Below, piece by piece: positions 36,609-46,410 of a stretch of DNA of 64,000 nucleotides; the first letter of the stretch is position 1, and the number at the start of each line of letters is the position of its first letter. Source of the DNA: a virus; the IMG/VR virus record IMGVR_UViG_3300036760_000522, positions 62,001-126,000 of that record, one strand, 5' to 3'. The position numbers were made by a program, and so were the translations under genes. A model generated the notes under the pieces. It worked only from the letters and a program-made list of their open reading frames with translations, was not told the origin of the DNA and did no database searches.

Positions 36609-36935
36609 ATGTCGGATCACACACAAGAAGAGGACCGGCTTCCAGGCTTTGTTAGAGGTAGCGACACGAGTGAAGCCGCGGCCAGAAGCATGAGAGGGGA
36701 TCAGCGGAAGCAACAAGGCCTCATGGTCCTACAATTCTATCGCTTTGACGGTAAGGACTATACGTCGGACGACGTATTGAGTGACACGTCAGAAAACTTG
36801 TCGCTTTTGGGCGCTGCCGCCAAAGACGGAGCTCCAGTTGCTGTGCTGCGCCAGCTTCCAGCTCAGCGTGTACCGGATGAGTCAGTTGACTGGACCACTA
36901 CTGATGTTTTGGCGGACATGGGCTTAGATTGGTAG
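36609..36935 (+). CDS. Small hypothetical protein, possible winged-helix fold
   Basis: I use ATG 36609, four bases after the methyltransferase stop, giving 108 residues. The segment GSDTSEAAARSM (about residues 16-27) resembles the start of small phage winged-helix proteins, which often read DTS-x-x-AA-x-S. Then comes a helix and an acidic C-terminal half. The similarity is short and could be chance. Coupling to the methyltransferase suggests co-expression. Function unknown. Confidence 0.4.
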   Translation: MSDHTQEEDRLPGFVRGSDTSEAAARSMRGDQRKQQGLMVLQFYRFDGKDYTSDDVLSDTSENLSLLGAAAKDGAPVAVLRQLPAQRVPDESVDWTTTDVLADMGLDW

Positions 36936-36986
36936 TGAAGCACCCTCTTACATCCAATGTCTCTAGACAAGAATCGGTCGCTCTAA

Positions 36987-37559
36987 TTGCCGGTTGTACC
37001 CACAGGTATCGTCGGGGCCTTGATCCCTAATTTGGTCGCCTCTGCGATGATCGGCACGGGTGTTCCCAAATACTCGCGAGGAGTTGCTGAGGGCCTGGTG
37101 AGGTGGATTCCCAAAATCAGGGTCAACACGATTGACACAGGCACGGTCGGGGCTGGAACCAACGTACCTCTACCTCTGATTGTGCCGACTCCGTTGCTTT
37201 ACGCTGCTCTGGTGACAGGCCATATCGCTGAAGGCTTGCGAGGTGTGTTCATGCCCATCTTGGCGAACGGCTTAGCGAACGGTCTCACCGTAGCGTTTTT
37301 CCAAATGCTGATCCGGACCAACCATCCAAGCGTCGGCGTCGGTGGTGGCGTAGCTCGTTTTTCAGCTCCCCCGGCTCGCAGCGACATGGTGGCTGGATTC
37401 AATGCAGTCGGCCTGAACGGTCCAGCTTCAAGTCGAGGAGCACGAGCAATAGCACGCGGACTAGACACTGTTTTTTCCGCTTTGGTGTTACCGTTGGTGA
37501 TCGTCGGCCCTGCGGCTCCCGCACCTTCGGCGGGGTCAGGTTTCGGACAAATCATCTGA
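36987..37559 (+). CDS. Hypothetical hydrophobic protein, probable baseplate component
   Basis: The product is 190 residues from TTG 36987 (no ATG or GTG is available early in the frame). It is rich in Gly, Ala, Val and Pro, low in charge, with hydrophobic stretches such as TPLLYAALVTG and LPLVIVGPAAPAP. It does not look like a signal peptide or a classical membrane protein; such Gly/Ala-rich proteins occur around phage baseplates. It lies between the spike region and the giant baseplate gene. No recognised family. Confidence 0.5.
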   Translation: MPVVPTGIVGALIPNLVASAMIGTGVPKYSRGVAEGLVRWIPKIRVNTIDTGTVGAGTNVPLPLIVPTPLLYAALVTGHIAEGLRGVFMPILANGLANGLTVAFFQMLIRTNHPSVGVGGGVARFSAPPARSDMVAGFNAVGLNGPASSRGARAIARGLDTVFSALVLPLVIVGPAAPAPSAGSGFGQII

Positions 37560-37569
37560 GAGGAAAGAA

Positions 37570-37866
37570 ATGGACTACACACTAGGCACACTCATAAAAT
37601 TCGAACACGACGTCGTGACACTGAATTGTATCAACACGCTTGGACGTGAACTGTTGATACAGGTCAAGGCACCACATTTCTCAGAACTTTTCGACGAAGG
37701 TCCTCCGGTTTCCGGTTTCGTCTGTGAAGTTGTCGAAAATGAAAGCCGACAAGTGAACCTCAAACTCATCTGCCGGAACCAGCACGGTGGTACCAAAGAC
37801 GTTTGGCTCAGTGTGCCTGACATCTTGGATGGATTTTACAGTCCTGAGATTCCCAAAGCCGTCTGA
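37570..37866 (+). CDS. Small hypothetical protein
   Basis: The product is 98 residues with a ribosome site GAGAGGAAAG before ATG 37570. The pattern is a small beta-barrel: VVTLNCI, RELLIQVKAP, GFVCEVVEN, VNLKLICR, VWLSVPDIL. It fits a small OB- or SH3-like fold but shows no defining motif. It is followed by the 1949-residue gene after 11 bases and probably shares its transcript. Function unknown. Confidence 0.5.
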   Translation: MDYTLGTLIKFEHDVVTLNCINTLGRELLIQVKAPHFSELFDEGPPVSGFVCEVVENESRQVNLKLICRNQHGGTKDVWLSVPDILDGFYSPEIPKAV

Positions 37867-37877
37867 GGATCTCGTCA

Positions 37878-40800
37878 ATGGGTCTTTCGATCACAGGATT
37901 TGTCCTTGAAGGGCCTCGCGTCGGACAGTCTAACTCGCCTTTCACGCTGACGCCCAACAACTACGTCAGCAATCAAGTAGCTTTCGATGCCGCGTATCCT
38001 GCGGACGAATCTGCACCAAGGACAGAGTACCTCGTTCTAGTGCGAGATGACTTCGTAGCACCGGGTACGGGTCCCGGCGCTACGCGATCATTTGCAGACG
38101 CTTCTTTCGGTTGGACAAAAAACGAAGTCGTTCAACGTTTCGACTACCTTGGCCGAGACGGGATTTTCTGGCCACTGCCAGGCTCAACGCTCGAAGTCGT
38201 TGGTGCTGTTTCGCCTAACATCAACGTGACCAGGATCCAGGTCACGATACCTGTCAGCGCCAACTTAGTCCTGTACCCATTGCGGGTTTCGGTCGGAACA
38301 AGCAGCGGCACGACGCTCACGATCTCAATCGTTCTCGACGACTCTTCGTTCGGCACACCGCCGATCGGCACAGTCGAACTCTCTCTGAGTACAGGGAACC
38401 TGAACTGGAATGTGACGGACCTCACGACCTACGACGGACAGTCGGTACGATTTCAGAGACAGACATTTTTCACCTACGATTTGTCAACAGGTTTGATCGG
38501 AACCATTGACGACAACCTGTTACTGAATCCTTTGCCCGCGACGGGACAGTTTCCGTTAGTCAAGATTGGGTTCGGACAACACCTGACCCCAATAGAGCGC
38601 GCCAATGAGGCCGCGTTTTCACCGAATCCTGTCGCTAGTACTGTCGAGTGGGCACGGAACACAGGGCGGTTGAAACTCAATTCTGGGGACATCGCGGCGA
38701 ACACTGGTCGATCGATCTATTACGACGGTGTGCTGCTCGGGTTCGATCTTCGAATCAAAACACAGACGCTCGGAACGGTCGCTTCCCCGGGAAGCGTTTC
38801 ACCAATCCCCCCAGAAGAGAGTGACTTGTTCTTTCGAGTTTCTGGCGTTGTTCAGTTCCCGACAACTTCGTGGGTCGACACTCTAACAACTCCTGGAGAG
38901 CGAGGCGTCGTACAAGTTCGGCGATCCACAGGTCAAGTTCGGTTCTCTGACTCGGACCAAGTCACGTACGGTGCGATGACAGCCCAAGCGCTTGTCGCGG
39001 ATCTTGACATCGACCACGGAATCACGCTTCGCTTATTTCGAACACCGGTCAACCTCGACGACGCGGATTCGACGATCAAGGATGTGTCCGCGTTCTACAC
39101 GACGATTGATGCTACTTGGGCAGACCCTATCATTGCGTCCCCAACAGTTGTGCTTCCGGCTGTGCCTGTCGATACAGAGCCTTTGTTGGTGACAGTCGCA
39201 CAAGGGATAGGATCCTTTACAGGTCCTCTGCCGAGACTTGACGTACCTGCGCCCCCTGACGGGCTTGGTTACATTTTGAATTTCGAGACACGAGAGTTGC
39301 TCTTCGCTGAACACAAGACCAATGTTGTGATCCCCGCACCTGTCCCTTACGGCGCCGTTCAGTTGCCGGACCCTTTGGTCCAATCAGCGAACTTGGTTTT
39401 GGAACTAGAGACTTCACCTGGAAGCGGGATCTACGTACCACTTATCCCAGGCGAAGACGCTCTCTTTGACGCCTTGTCGGGCACAGCTACTCTGACCTCG
39501 ACGGCAGGAACCTTGATCGCACAAGGTGTAGGGGATTTCTCATTTACAACGTTCGCTGACAGCTCAGCGGACTTCGTCACAGCAGGTGTTCTTGTCGACG
39601 ACTATTTGATTGTTCTGTCTGGAGCGTCCAAAGGCATCTATCGAGTTGACTTTGTTACGAGCCCGACGTCACTTTTGACGGACGTACCTGGAGTAGTCGA
39701 AGCAGGTCTCACTTACGAGATCCGTCGAGGCGCTGAGATCTTAGCTGATCGGTTTTTGAGGTCGATCCCCCGTATTGATCCACTGACCAGTGTCGAGCGG
39801 TTACGTGAGCTGGGCGTTTGTACGAACTCCCCCCGGCTTGCCGTCGACCCTGTTTTCATCAACGTCTCGCGTTTCCGCTTCGGCACTACCACTTTTTCAA
39901 CCACAGTCACCGTTCCCAATGACGGGAGTTTCACAGCACCGACAAGCCTTCCGACGGGAACAGTGGAGGTTTCTCTCACAACAGGGAATCTGAACTTCAG
40001 TCAGGTCGATGTTGTGTCAGCGGCTGCCATATTTTGGTCGCGAGAGCTGACGTTCGACACGGATTACCTGTTACAACCTGAGACCGGTTTCATTCAGTTC
40101 ACGGAACGGATGTTATCTGAAGAGGAAGCCTTCATCACTTACCGCGACTCGGACGGAAATCTCATTCAAGAGCGCGGCGTATTCCTGGTTCGCAAGGAAT
40201 TGGTGCAAGCCCATCCAGCACCAACGAGTGTTTTGTCATTCAATCCACTTGGGCGCGAAGTCGCAAGCAATCCAGCTCCAAGAGCTTTTCGTGGTGGACG
40301 CCCTCAAACGAGTGAAGTGGCGTTCGACGTTTCGACATCAACTGTCACCTTTCAAGGATCGACAACTGTTACGGATGCACTACCTTCTGGTCCGACAATT
40401 GATCCGTCGGAAAATGTCTACATCGATTACTACGTCTATGACGCGATCGGCGGAGAGCAGAGTCTTTCGGTTCTTTCGTCGCCAATGCAGTCGTTCGCGA
40501 TAACAGTCACTGAAGGGACGACGTCCTTCGATTTAGCCGGAGATCAAACAGGCAATTTCTACCTGGACGGCTTACTGGTTATCGCTGCGTCCGAAGCCTA
40601 CTTGATCGGAACGACTGTCTACAACGCCGGTCCAAATACCACGACAATCACGCTCTTAGCGCCACAGAGTTTCCGATCTGACTTTCGCAATCCGTCAATT
40701 CAAACAAGCTCTGGGGAGTTGCCGGATCCGTACTTCATCGTTGAGTTGGGAACCTACGATCCTGTGCCCAGAGGATCGAACATCGTCCAATTCGTGAGCG

Positions 40801-43727
40801 ACGTAACAACCAACTACAAACCTGGAACGGTGACGATCTTCATAGGATCAGAACTTGACTACAACATCGTACAAAGTGCTGTTTACGATGAAGTCCTCAA
40901 TCGAACCACGGTCACAGTTTTGAGCGGTGCAAGAGAGGAGTACACATCGCAGGTTGTCGAGCGGAGTGTGCGACCTGTGTTCTCGAGTTCCACATCCCAG
41001 CTTCAGACTTCATTGAGTCCTGAGCTTTCTCAGCCGTACACGGTCTACCGTCGGGTCACAGGACAAGAGGGCACGATCTTGGTGTCTCCTGACGACTACA
41101 CGATCGACGGTGCGGGATCAATTCGCTTGGCTTCTCCTCTTGCTCTTCAAGAAGAAGTCGGGATCTTCTACACGGGCGATACCATCATCGCCGCTGGGCG
41201 TCGTTTTCGCGCTTCTTACACGTTCGCAACGACACCATCTCAACAGAATGGGTTACTCGGGCAAGTTTTGCTAGCAACGTACACAGCCTACTCTCCTGAC
41301 ACGTTCTTCTACCGCGTCGAGACGTACACCAACTTTCGAGGCGAGCTTGCGGAGCAGTATCGTGAAGACGCGACGGCTTCGGTACCGACAGGTGGTCCGG
41401 TCCTTGAAAACATGTCTTCACCTCAGCTATTCGAGCAAGGACGTGAGTCGGTTTTCTTCGAAGAGACTTACCTCACGAACGAGGACACAGTCGCTCGGCC
41501 CACACTCAAGTATTACAACGACGCGATCAACTACCTTGAGGACGTTCTGCAAGATCTGGACGGAAGAGTTGTCGGTGATCACGACGGGCGGTTCCTCTTT
41601 GACGGCCTCATCACGAACCCGCTTCGTTTGGTATTTGCCGATGTCACGAACCAAATCGACGACTTGTTCCGTGTGAGCCCTGCTCCATACTCGGTAGCGG
41701 GGCCACCATTTGTTGCAACACCTCTGGGAACGTTTCAAGAGGTGTACAAAGCCGCGCCGTTGAGTCGCTTCTACCCCACGAAACAGTCTCGGTTCGGCGT
41801 CACGGTTGTTTCAGGTTCGCCAGTGACTGGTGATCCACTACTTGACGTCGGTATCGCCAACCTACGCTCTGTCACACTGATTGAGCGCCGATCTCCGTGG
41901 GCTGTGACGACCTCGTACGCACCACTCGGGACAGCGACTTTGATCGTGGATGACGCCAACGGCGACGATACCTTGATTCGTCCGGCATTCGTGTTAGGCA
42001 TGAAAGTCGCGATCATCAGACAAGACGGGGCTGTCTTGGTTTCAGACGGCGCAGCTTTGACGGTCACAAGTGTTATTGCGACCTCGCTCGGAGTTTCCCC
42101 AGGAGTACCTGTCCCAATTCCCATCGGTTCAACGATTCGACTTTCGACGACCGACACTGTCTACCGAAAGCAATATCGACTCGGAGTTGATTTGAATGTC
42201 GATCTCGAACAAGGGCTCCTGACTTACCAAGAGGTTCTACCTGCATGGGCAGCTCTTGCACCGTCACCTCCTCTCAACGGGGAAGCTTTGGACGTTGTCG
42301 TGTCTGTCAACAACGCGTCGACTTCTCCGGACAGGTTTCCTGCACTGGACGGCAACACAGAAGACGATGACCACAACCGACAATTTCCAATCCTGACTCC
42401 GTGGGCGGACTCAGAAAACGCTCTCAACGGTTTTCTCCCAACCGAACTCAGCGTCATTCAGTCACCAAGCGGGACACTACGGTCCGCAACAACCGATCCA
42501 CTCGTTGGTACCGGAAGCCTTGACGCGACGGGCACAATCATCACCAATCTTGGGGGCCCGTGGGTCGGAACCATACCAAGTGTTCACGATCTCACTGAAA
42601 TTAGGACCGGACCCAACGGACCTTCGACGTTCCGTAGGATCACGGCTGTAGGTGGCTCTACAGTGACCGTAGCCGATGCTTTCGCTTCGGCTCCTGACAC
42701 GGGTTTCACCTTCTCCGTAACCGTCTCAGTGACCCTCGAGACAGGCACGGGCACGGTATCTCCTGTGACCACACTGACCGATGTGCTTGCGACCTTCATC
42801 ACCAACGGCGTCTTGCCAGGGCACACGGTTGTCGTCACATCAGGTGCCAACGTAGGGCTCCGGAGACAGGTCACAGTAGTCACTAGTGAAACGGTTTTGC
42901 AAGTCGCGGCTTTTCCAACTACCGATGTCGGAACCTACCGTGTGGAAAACCCTCTCGAAACCTTTGGCGGGGTCAACTCGCTTGTCACCACGACGCTCAT
43001 TCCTGCACTGTCAGGAGAAACAGCTGTTCTGAGCACCAACCTATCCCCGTTGGCCGAGATCCCTGCAACGGACGCGTTCTTCAACTCTGTGTTCCTGGAC
43101 ATTGTGACCGGAGTCAACGGGGTAAGCAGTACATCGACGTTCACTTCAGCCGGATCGCTGTTTGTCTCGTCTGATGTTCTGACGACTGACTATCTGTTCG
43201 TGAGATCAGGACCGGTAGCAGGTGTCTACCAAATTCAATCCGTCACTTCAGAAACGACTCTCGTGATTACCGGCACCTTTCCGGTCAATACGTCTGGGAT
43301 TGTGTTTCGAATCGTACGAACCGTGAACGTGTCTCGAGGACCGCTTCAAAGTATCCTCGATTCCGTTCTGGCGGCCGAAGCCTTCCTCGCTACTATTTCT
43401 CCGTTTCAATCGCTCGTCACGACACTGGTGGCCGTGGCAGGGGATTCCGGCGCACGTGCGACTCGTCTTTTGACTACAGATCTTGATGCCAGAGAAGCAG
43501 CTATCGTGATCAGACAAGCACAAGTTGCGACTTCTGTAACAGAAATCCAAGAAGAGCTCACTTCAGTGGATAGGCTCTACGATACTCGATTCGTGTGGAT
43601 CGACGCTAGAATCAACCTAGCAACAGGTGTCTTAGCCGAACGCGACATGGCACGAAATCGTCGAGTCCAAAATCAAATCGAAGTCGTAAACTCTTTGCGC
43701 AAGCTTCTATCTGTGGAGTCACTATGA
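37878..43727 (+). CDS. Giant repeat-containing baseplate/tail structural protein (1949 residues)
   Basis: This is the longest gene in the window. The product is almost entirely beta-rich (Thr, Val, Ser, Pro, Gly). Two segments around residues 165-220 and 690-750 match: GTVELSLSTGNLNW and GTVEVSLTTGNLNF, each followed by a 'strand to ITF/FTERM' block. A second module of about 65 residues with the pattern F-x-[ST]-x-G-V-x-x-[GD]-[DY] ... V-x-S-G-x-x-x-G-x-[YR]-x-V recurs near 551-618, 1548-1615, 1625-1690 and 1748-1814. The last 130 residues are helical coiled coil (RATRLLTTDLDAREAAIVIR). Probably a baseplate wedge or peripheral arm; no enzyme motif. Confidence 0.65.
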   Translation: MGLSITGFVLEGPRVGQSNSPFTLTPNNYVSNQVAFDAAYPADESAPRTEYLVLVRDDFVAPGTGPGATRSFADASFGWTKNEVVQRFDYLGRDGIFWPLPGSTLEVVGAVSPNINVTRIQVTIPVSANLVLYPLRVSVGTSSGTTLTISIVLDDSSFGTPPIGTVELSLSTGNLNWNVTDLTTYDGQSVRFQRQTFFTYDLSTGLIGTIDDNLLLNPLPATGQFPLVKIGFGQHLTPIERANEAAFSPNPVASTVEWARNTGRLKLNSGDIAANTGRSIYYDGVLLGFDLRIKTQTLGTVASPGSVSPIPPEESDLFFRVSGVVQFPTTSWVDTLTTPGERGVVQVRRSTGQVRFSDSDQVTYGAMTAQALVADLDIDHGITLRLFRTPVNLDDADSTIKDVSAFYTTIDATWADPIIASPTVVLPAVPVDTEPLLVTVAQGIGSFTGPLPRLDVPAPPDGLGYILNFETRELLFAEHKTNVVIPAPVPYGAVQLPDPLVQSANLVLELETSPGSGIYVPLIPGEDALFDALSGTATLTSTAGTLIAQGVGDFSFTTFADSSADFVTAGVLVDDYLIVLSGASKGIYRVDFVTSPTSLLTDVPGVVEAGLTYEIRRGAEILADRFLRSIPRIDPLTSVERLRELGVCTNSPRLAVDPVFINVSRFRFGTTTFSTTVTVPNDGSFTAPTSLPTGTVEVSLTTGNLNFSQVDVVSAAAIFWSRELTFDTDYLLQPETGFIQFTERMLSEEEAFITYRDSDGNLIQERGVFLVRKELVQAHPAPTSVLSFNPLGREVASNPAPRAFRGGRPQTSEVAFDVSTSTVTFQGSTTVTDALPSGPTIDPSENVYIDYYVYDAIGGEQSLSVLSSPMQSFAITVTEGTTSFDLAGDQTGNFYLDGLLVIAASEAYLIGTTVYNAGPNTTTITLLAPQSFRSDFRNPSIQTSSGELPDPYFIVELGTYDPVPRGSNIVQFVSDVTTNYKPGTVTIFIGSELDYNIVQSAVYDEVLNRTTVTVLSGAREEYTSQVVERSVRPVFSSSTSQLQTSLSPELSQPYTVYRRVTGQEGTILVSPDDYTIDGAGSIRLASPLALQEEVGIFYTGDTIIAAGRRFRASYTFATTPSQQNGLLGQVLLATYTAYSPDTFFYRVETYTNFRGELAEQYREDATASVPTGGPVLENMSSPQLFEQGRESVFFEETYLTNEDTVARPTLKYYNDAINYLEDVLQDLDGRVVGDHDGRFLFDGLITNPLRLVFADVTNQIDDLFRVSPAPYSVAGPPFVATPLGTFQEVYKAAPLSRFYPTKQSRFGVTVVSGSPVTGDPLLDVGIANLRSVTLIERRSPWAVTTSYAPLGTATLIVDDANGDDTLIRPAFVLGMKVAIIRQDGAVLVSDGAALTVTSVIATSLGVSPGVPVPIPIGSTIRLSTTDTVYRKQYRLGVDLNVDLEQGLLTYQEVLPAWAALAPSPPLNGEALDVVVSVNNASTSPDRFPALDGNTEDDDHNRQFPILTPWADSENALNGFLPTELSVIQSPSGTLRSATTDPLVGTGSLDATGTIITNLGGPWVGTIPSVHDLTEIRTGPNGPSTFRRITAVGGSTVTVADAFASAPDTGFTFSVTVSVTLETGTGTVSPVTTLTDVLATFITNGVLPGHTVVVTSGANVGLRRQVTVVTSETVLQVAAFPTTDVGTYRVENPLETFGGVNSLVTTTLIPALSGETAVLSTNLSPLAEIPATDAFFNSVFLDIVTGVNGVSSTSTFTSAGSLFVSSDVLTTDYLFVRSGPVAGVYQIQSVTSETTLVITGTFPVNTSGIVFRIVRTVNVSRGPLQSILDSVLAAEAFLATISPFQSLVTTLVAVAGDSGARATRLLTTDLDAREAAIVIRQAQVATSVTEIQEELTSVDRLYDTRFVWIDARINLATGVLAERDMARNRRVQNQIEVVNSLRKLLSVESL

Positions 43728-43804
43728 CCAAACACAGCCCGGATGCGTGGGTGAAGCTTGGAGGGGTGAACATCTTCTTTCTGGTGCAACAGGTGATCGG
43801 TTGA
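43724..43804 (+). CDS. Tiny overlapping ORF, 26 residues
   Basis: ATG 43724 overlaps the stop of the giant gene (ATGA), and its own stop TGA overlaps the TTG of the next frame (TTGA). The peptide MTKHSPDAWVKLGGV and a hydrophobic end IFFLVQQVIG make up 26 residues. The perfect stop-start chaining on both sides is the main reason to believe it is translated, at least as a coupling leader. Alternatively, the downstream gene simply begins at GTG 43747. Confidence 0.4.
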   Translation: MTKHSPDAWVKLGGVNIFFLVQQVIG

Positions 43805-43974
43805 CTGTACCAGAAAGTAAAGACCCTCCCAAGGCCAAGACTGCTTGGGAATACAAGGAACGGCTACGTGTCCAAGCCGAAATGGCGAAAGTCATCCGGG
43901 CAGCAATTGGTGCTACCAAGGCAGAACTCGAGTCAACTAGGCGTAAACTACGAAAGATGACGTACGGCGCTTAA
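43801..43974 (+). CDS. Small helical hypothetical protein
   Basis: With TTG 43801 (AGGTGAT seven bases upstream) the product is 57 residues; with GTG 43747 it would be 75. The body is one long charged helix, with AWEYKERLRVQAEMAKVIR and then KAELESTRRKLRK. This resembles short coiled-coil accessory proteins. The stop TAA touches the ATG of the next gene (TAAATG). Function unknown. Confidence 0.5.
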   Translation: MTVPESKDPPKAKTAWEYKERLRVQAEMAKVIRAAIGATKAELESTRRKLRKMTYGA

Positions 43975-46188
43975 ATGGCCGATTGGCAACCACTCGAATT
44001 CAAGCTGCCAGCCAAGGATCTCCTTGAGCCGACACGCGAAGCGCTTGAGATTTTACTGCTCTACCTCGAGGTCCTCAAGGCCATCCTCGACACTGTCAAA
44101 GTCTTACTGGTTGATTTCGGAAATCCTGTAAAAGCGCTTGTCGAAGCACTGATCCGTCTCATCGAAGAGTTGTTCCTGTCCCTGAAGACAGCCGGGGTCT
44201 TTGCCTACTTCGATATCCCTGATCCTACAACTGATCCGAATTTCAACCGCTTCCACGGCGGGTTTGAGGCCTTTGTCGAACGCTTCAAAGCGAGTCTCTA
44301 CGATTCCAAAGACTTCAATCGTCCACAACCAAGAGCGGGCTCGTCAAGCGGTTTCGTTCTCCTGGTCGTCGATGCATCTTCGCCTTTCGCACTAATTGCC
44401 AGGATCAAGCAACTTCTGCGCTTCTTTGGGCGGGAGTTCACTTGTCCAAGATATGAAGCCCCCGGCAACCTAAGGGCGATACCTGTCGGCACATCAGGTG
44501 ATCCGATCTTGGCGGTAGCTAAGATCTTCACCGATGGACCCATTGAAGCAATTGAGCTTCAATGGTCGTTGCCGACAAATATCGAAACCCCAGACCCTGG
44601 GTTCACTGACGTTGTTACCAAAGTAGCGAGAGAATTCGTTCCACCCAAATGGTTGGTCGAACGTTCAACCTCCAACCCAGCTTCACAGTCGAAACTAGAC
44701 ATCACTGATCTCGGGGCACCAAACAAAGTCGGGTTAGTAGAGTTCAAACGACAGCTTTTCATCGCTGTCGAGTCCGAGGCATTCAATACGCCAGTCACAC
44801 GCGTCGAGCCTCTTCGCGACGAGTATGGGGACCAGGTCATCAAGTTTGAGACTTATCAGATACTGGATGTTTTCTCCTTTCCGTCGCTCCTAGGTCAACT
44901 GGGAAGATTTCGTTGGATCGACTCAAACGTTAAAGAAAACACCACTTACTACTACCGTGTGCGAGCCTTGTCAGGAGACTTGAAGGTCATCGGTGATCAG
45001 ATGGCCTTTCCGCTAAGTGTCGGGCAGCTGACTTTCTCGTTTGAAACTGACGGGCCTATCATGGCTTGGCCGTCTTCCTCTGGGGACTCGGTCGTGATGG
45101 GCAAGCCCTCCGGAATCATTTCCGCAACCGTCCCACGGCACATTGATCCCGCAACGTTCGATGTCGTAGGCAACCTACAAAACCTGTTCTTGTCGGCGTT
45201 CACGCTTGATTTTCATCTCGAGCTGTCAGAGCTGGCTACGTTCGATACAAACGGCAATCCTACGGGAGATACAACCGCTGAGGAAGTTGGACGCGGATCC
45301 TTAGTCGACCAAGCTAGCTCCTTGGCTTACCGGTCTGAATCCGTCAATCAAGCCTTGCGAGCTACTCCGACCGTCAACGAAGCTTTTCAGCCAAGTGGGA
45401 TCACTAACCTCTATCCGGAACTGCCTTGGCAAAATTCGTCTTTGCGTCGGCTAGCAAAGCGACTCGCCAATGTATGTGCAAGCGCGCTTTTGGAATCAGG
45501 TTTCGACGCCCTCACTGGGTTTCGAAGCATCATGCAAGGGTCGTTACCTAGAGGCCCAGTTACGACCTATCCGTTTGATACCAATCTTGAGTCTATCACC
45601 AAACAGTTCACGGCCGTGAGTGAGCTTGAAGTGACAGTCGGCAATACGGTTACACCAGAAGGCACAGTTACGCTCAACAGTGCTGAGAACTTTACCAAGG
45701 GGTACGTCGACACAACGCTTCGACACAACGTTATTGCCGCAGTTGAATACGTGAAGGTCTTCACGCTGGGCGGTTCCCCTGTCGACTGGATCTCGGTCGT
45801 GCCACTCCGGGATATCGTACCGTGGAGCGGGCAATTGATCTACGATTTGCTAGCCAAGGTACAAGCGCTCCTCGACGCATTCAAAGGAGTGTTCGACGAG
45901 ATCAACGCCTTCATCGCGCTCCTAGAGAGGAAGATCCAAGCACTCGAACGGTTCCTTGAGTTTCTGATCAACATCTTGAACCTCATCGAGAGTTTGCAGA
46001 TCGGGGCCTACATGTTGTTCGTCGTAGACGTGTCTGATACGACTTCGTGGGTCAACGCAATCGATTCTGCTGGAGGCACCCCGCCACCAAAAAACCCTGG
46101 AGGGTATTCAGCCGGGATCTCATTCGCCTATTCTGGAACAGACGTTGTGGCGTTCAAAACCGCGTTCTCTCTGATTTTTGGTGCGTAG
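43975..46188 (+). CDS. Structural protein with FN3-like segment, baseplate region
   Basis: The product is 737 residues. It begins with a long amphipathic helical region (residues 15-80), and the middle is beta-rich. A segment VKENTTYYYRVRALSGD (about 320-336) is the typical last strand pair of fibronectin type III domains. Near the end there is another helical, hydrophobic part (RFLEFLINILNLIESLQIGA) and a Gly/Pro-rich C-terminus. A virion peripheral or baseplate protein is likely because of its position behind the giant gene. It could also interact with membranes through its helical ends. Confidence 0.6.
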   Translation: MADWQPLEFKLPAKDLLEPTREALEILLLYLEVLKAILDTVKVLLVDFGNPVKALVEALIRLIEELFLSLKTAGVFAYFDIPDPTTDPNFNRFHGGFEAFVERFKASLYDSKDFNRPQPRAGSSSGFVLLVVDASSPFALIARIKQLLRFFGREFTCPRYEAPGNLRAIPVGTSGDPILAVAKIFTDGPIEAIELQWSLPTNIETPDPGFTDVVTKVAREFVPPKWLVERSTSNPASQSKLDITDLGAPNKVGLVEFKRQLFIAVESEAFNTPVTRVEPLRDEYGDQVIKFETYQILDVFSFPSLLGQLGRFRWIDSNVKENTTYYYRVRALSGDLKVIGDQMAFPLSVGQLTFSFETDGPIMAWPSSSGDSVVMGKPSGIISATVPRHIDPATFDVVGNLQNLFLSAFTLDFHLELSELATFDTNGNPTGDTTAEEVGRGSLVDQASSLAYRSESVNQALRATPTVNEAFQPSGITNLYPELPWQNSSLRRLAKRLANVCASALLESGFDALTGFRSIMQGSLPRGPVTTYPFDTNLESITKQFTAVSELEVTVGNTVTPEGTVTLNSAENFTKGYVDTTLRHNVIAAVEYVKVFTLGGSPVDWISVVPLRDIVPWSGQLIYDLLAKVQALLDAFKGVFDEINAFIALLERKIQALERFLEFLINILNLIESLQIGAYMLFVVDVSDTTSWVNAIDSAGGTPPPKNPGGYSAGISFAYSGTDVVAFKTAFSLIFGA

Positions 46189-46215
46189 TATTTGACATTT
46201 TAGGTGCGATCTGCG

Positions 46216-46410
46216 ATGGCCCATCTTCGTGAACTCCCGAAGCCTGAGTGTCGCAAGTGCAAGCGTGGCGCCCGCTACGCCTTGTACAACTACGTCAACG
46301 CTTGCCAAGGCGAGTACTGTTCGAGTTGTGCAAAAAAGGCTCTCAAAGAACACCAAGAATTTGAGAGGGTAGCGGCGGAGCTTCGGAGGAAGGGTACACA
46401 TGACTTTTAG
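46216..46410 (+). CDS. Small zinc-finger protein
   Basis: The product is 64 residues from ATG 46216 (a GTG at 46204 is also in frame). Two CxxC pairs, CRKC at residues 10-13 and CSSC at about 33-36, are spaced to bind one zinc ion. The tail is a charged helix. It overlaps the ATG of the protease gene by 11 bases and contains its ribosome site (GGAGGAAGG). Role unknown. Confidence 0.55.
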   Translation: MAHLRELPKPECRKCKRGARYALYNYVNACQGEYCSSCAKKALKEHQEFERVAAELRRKGTHDF

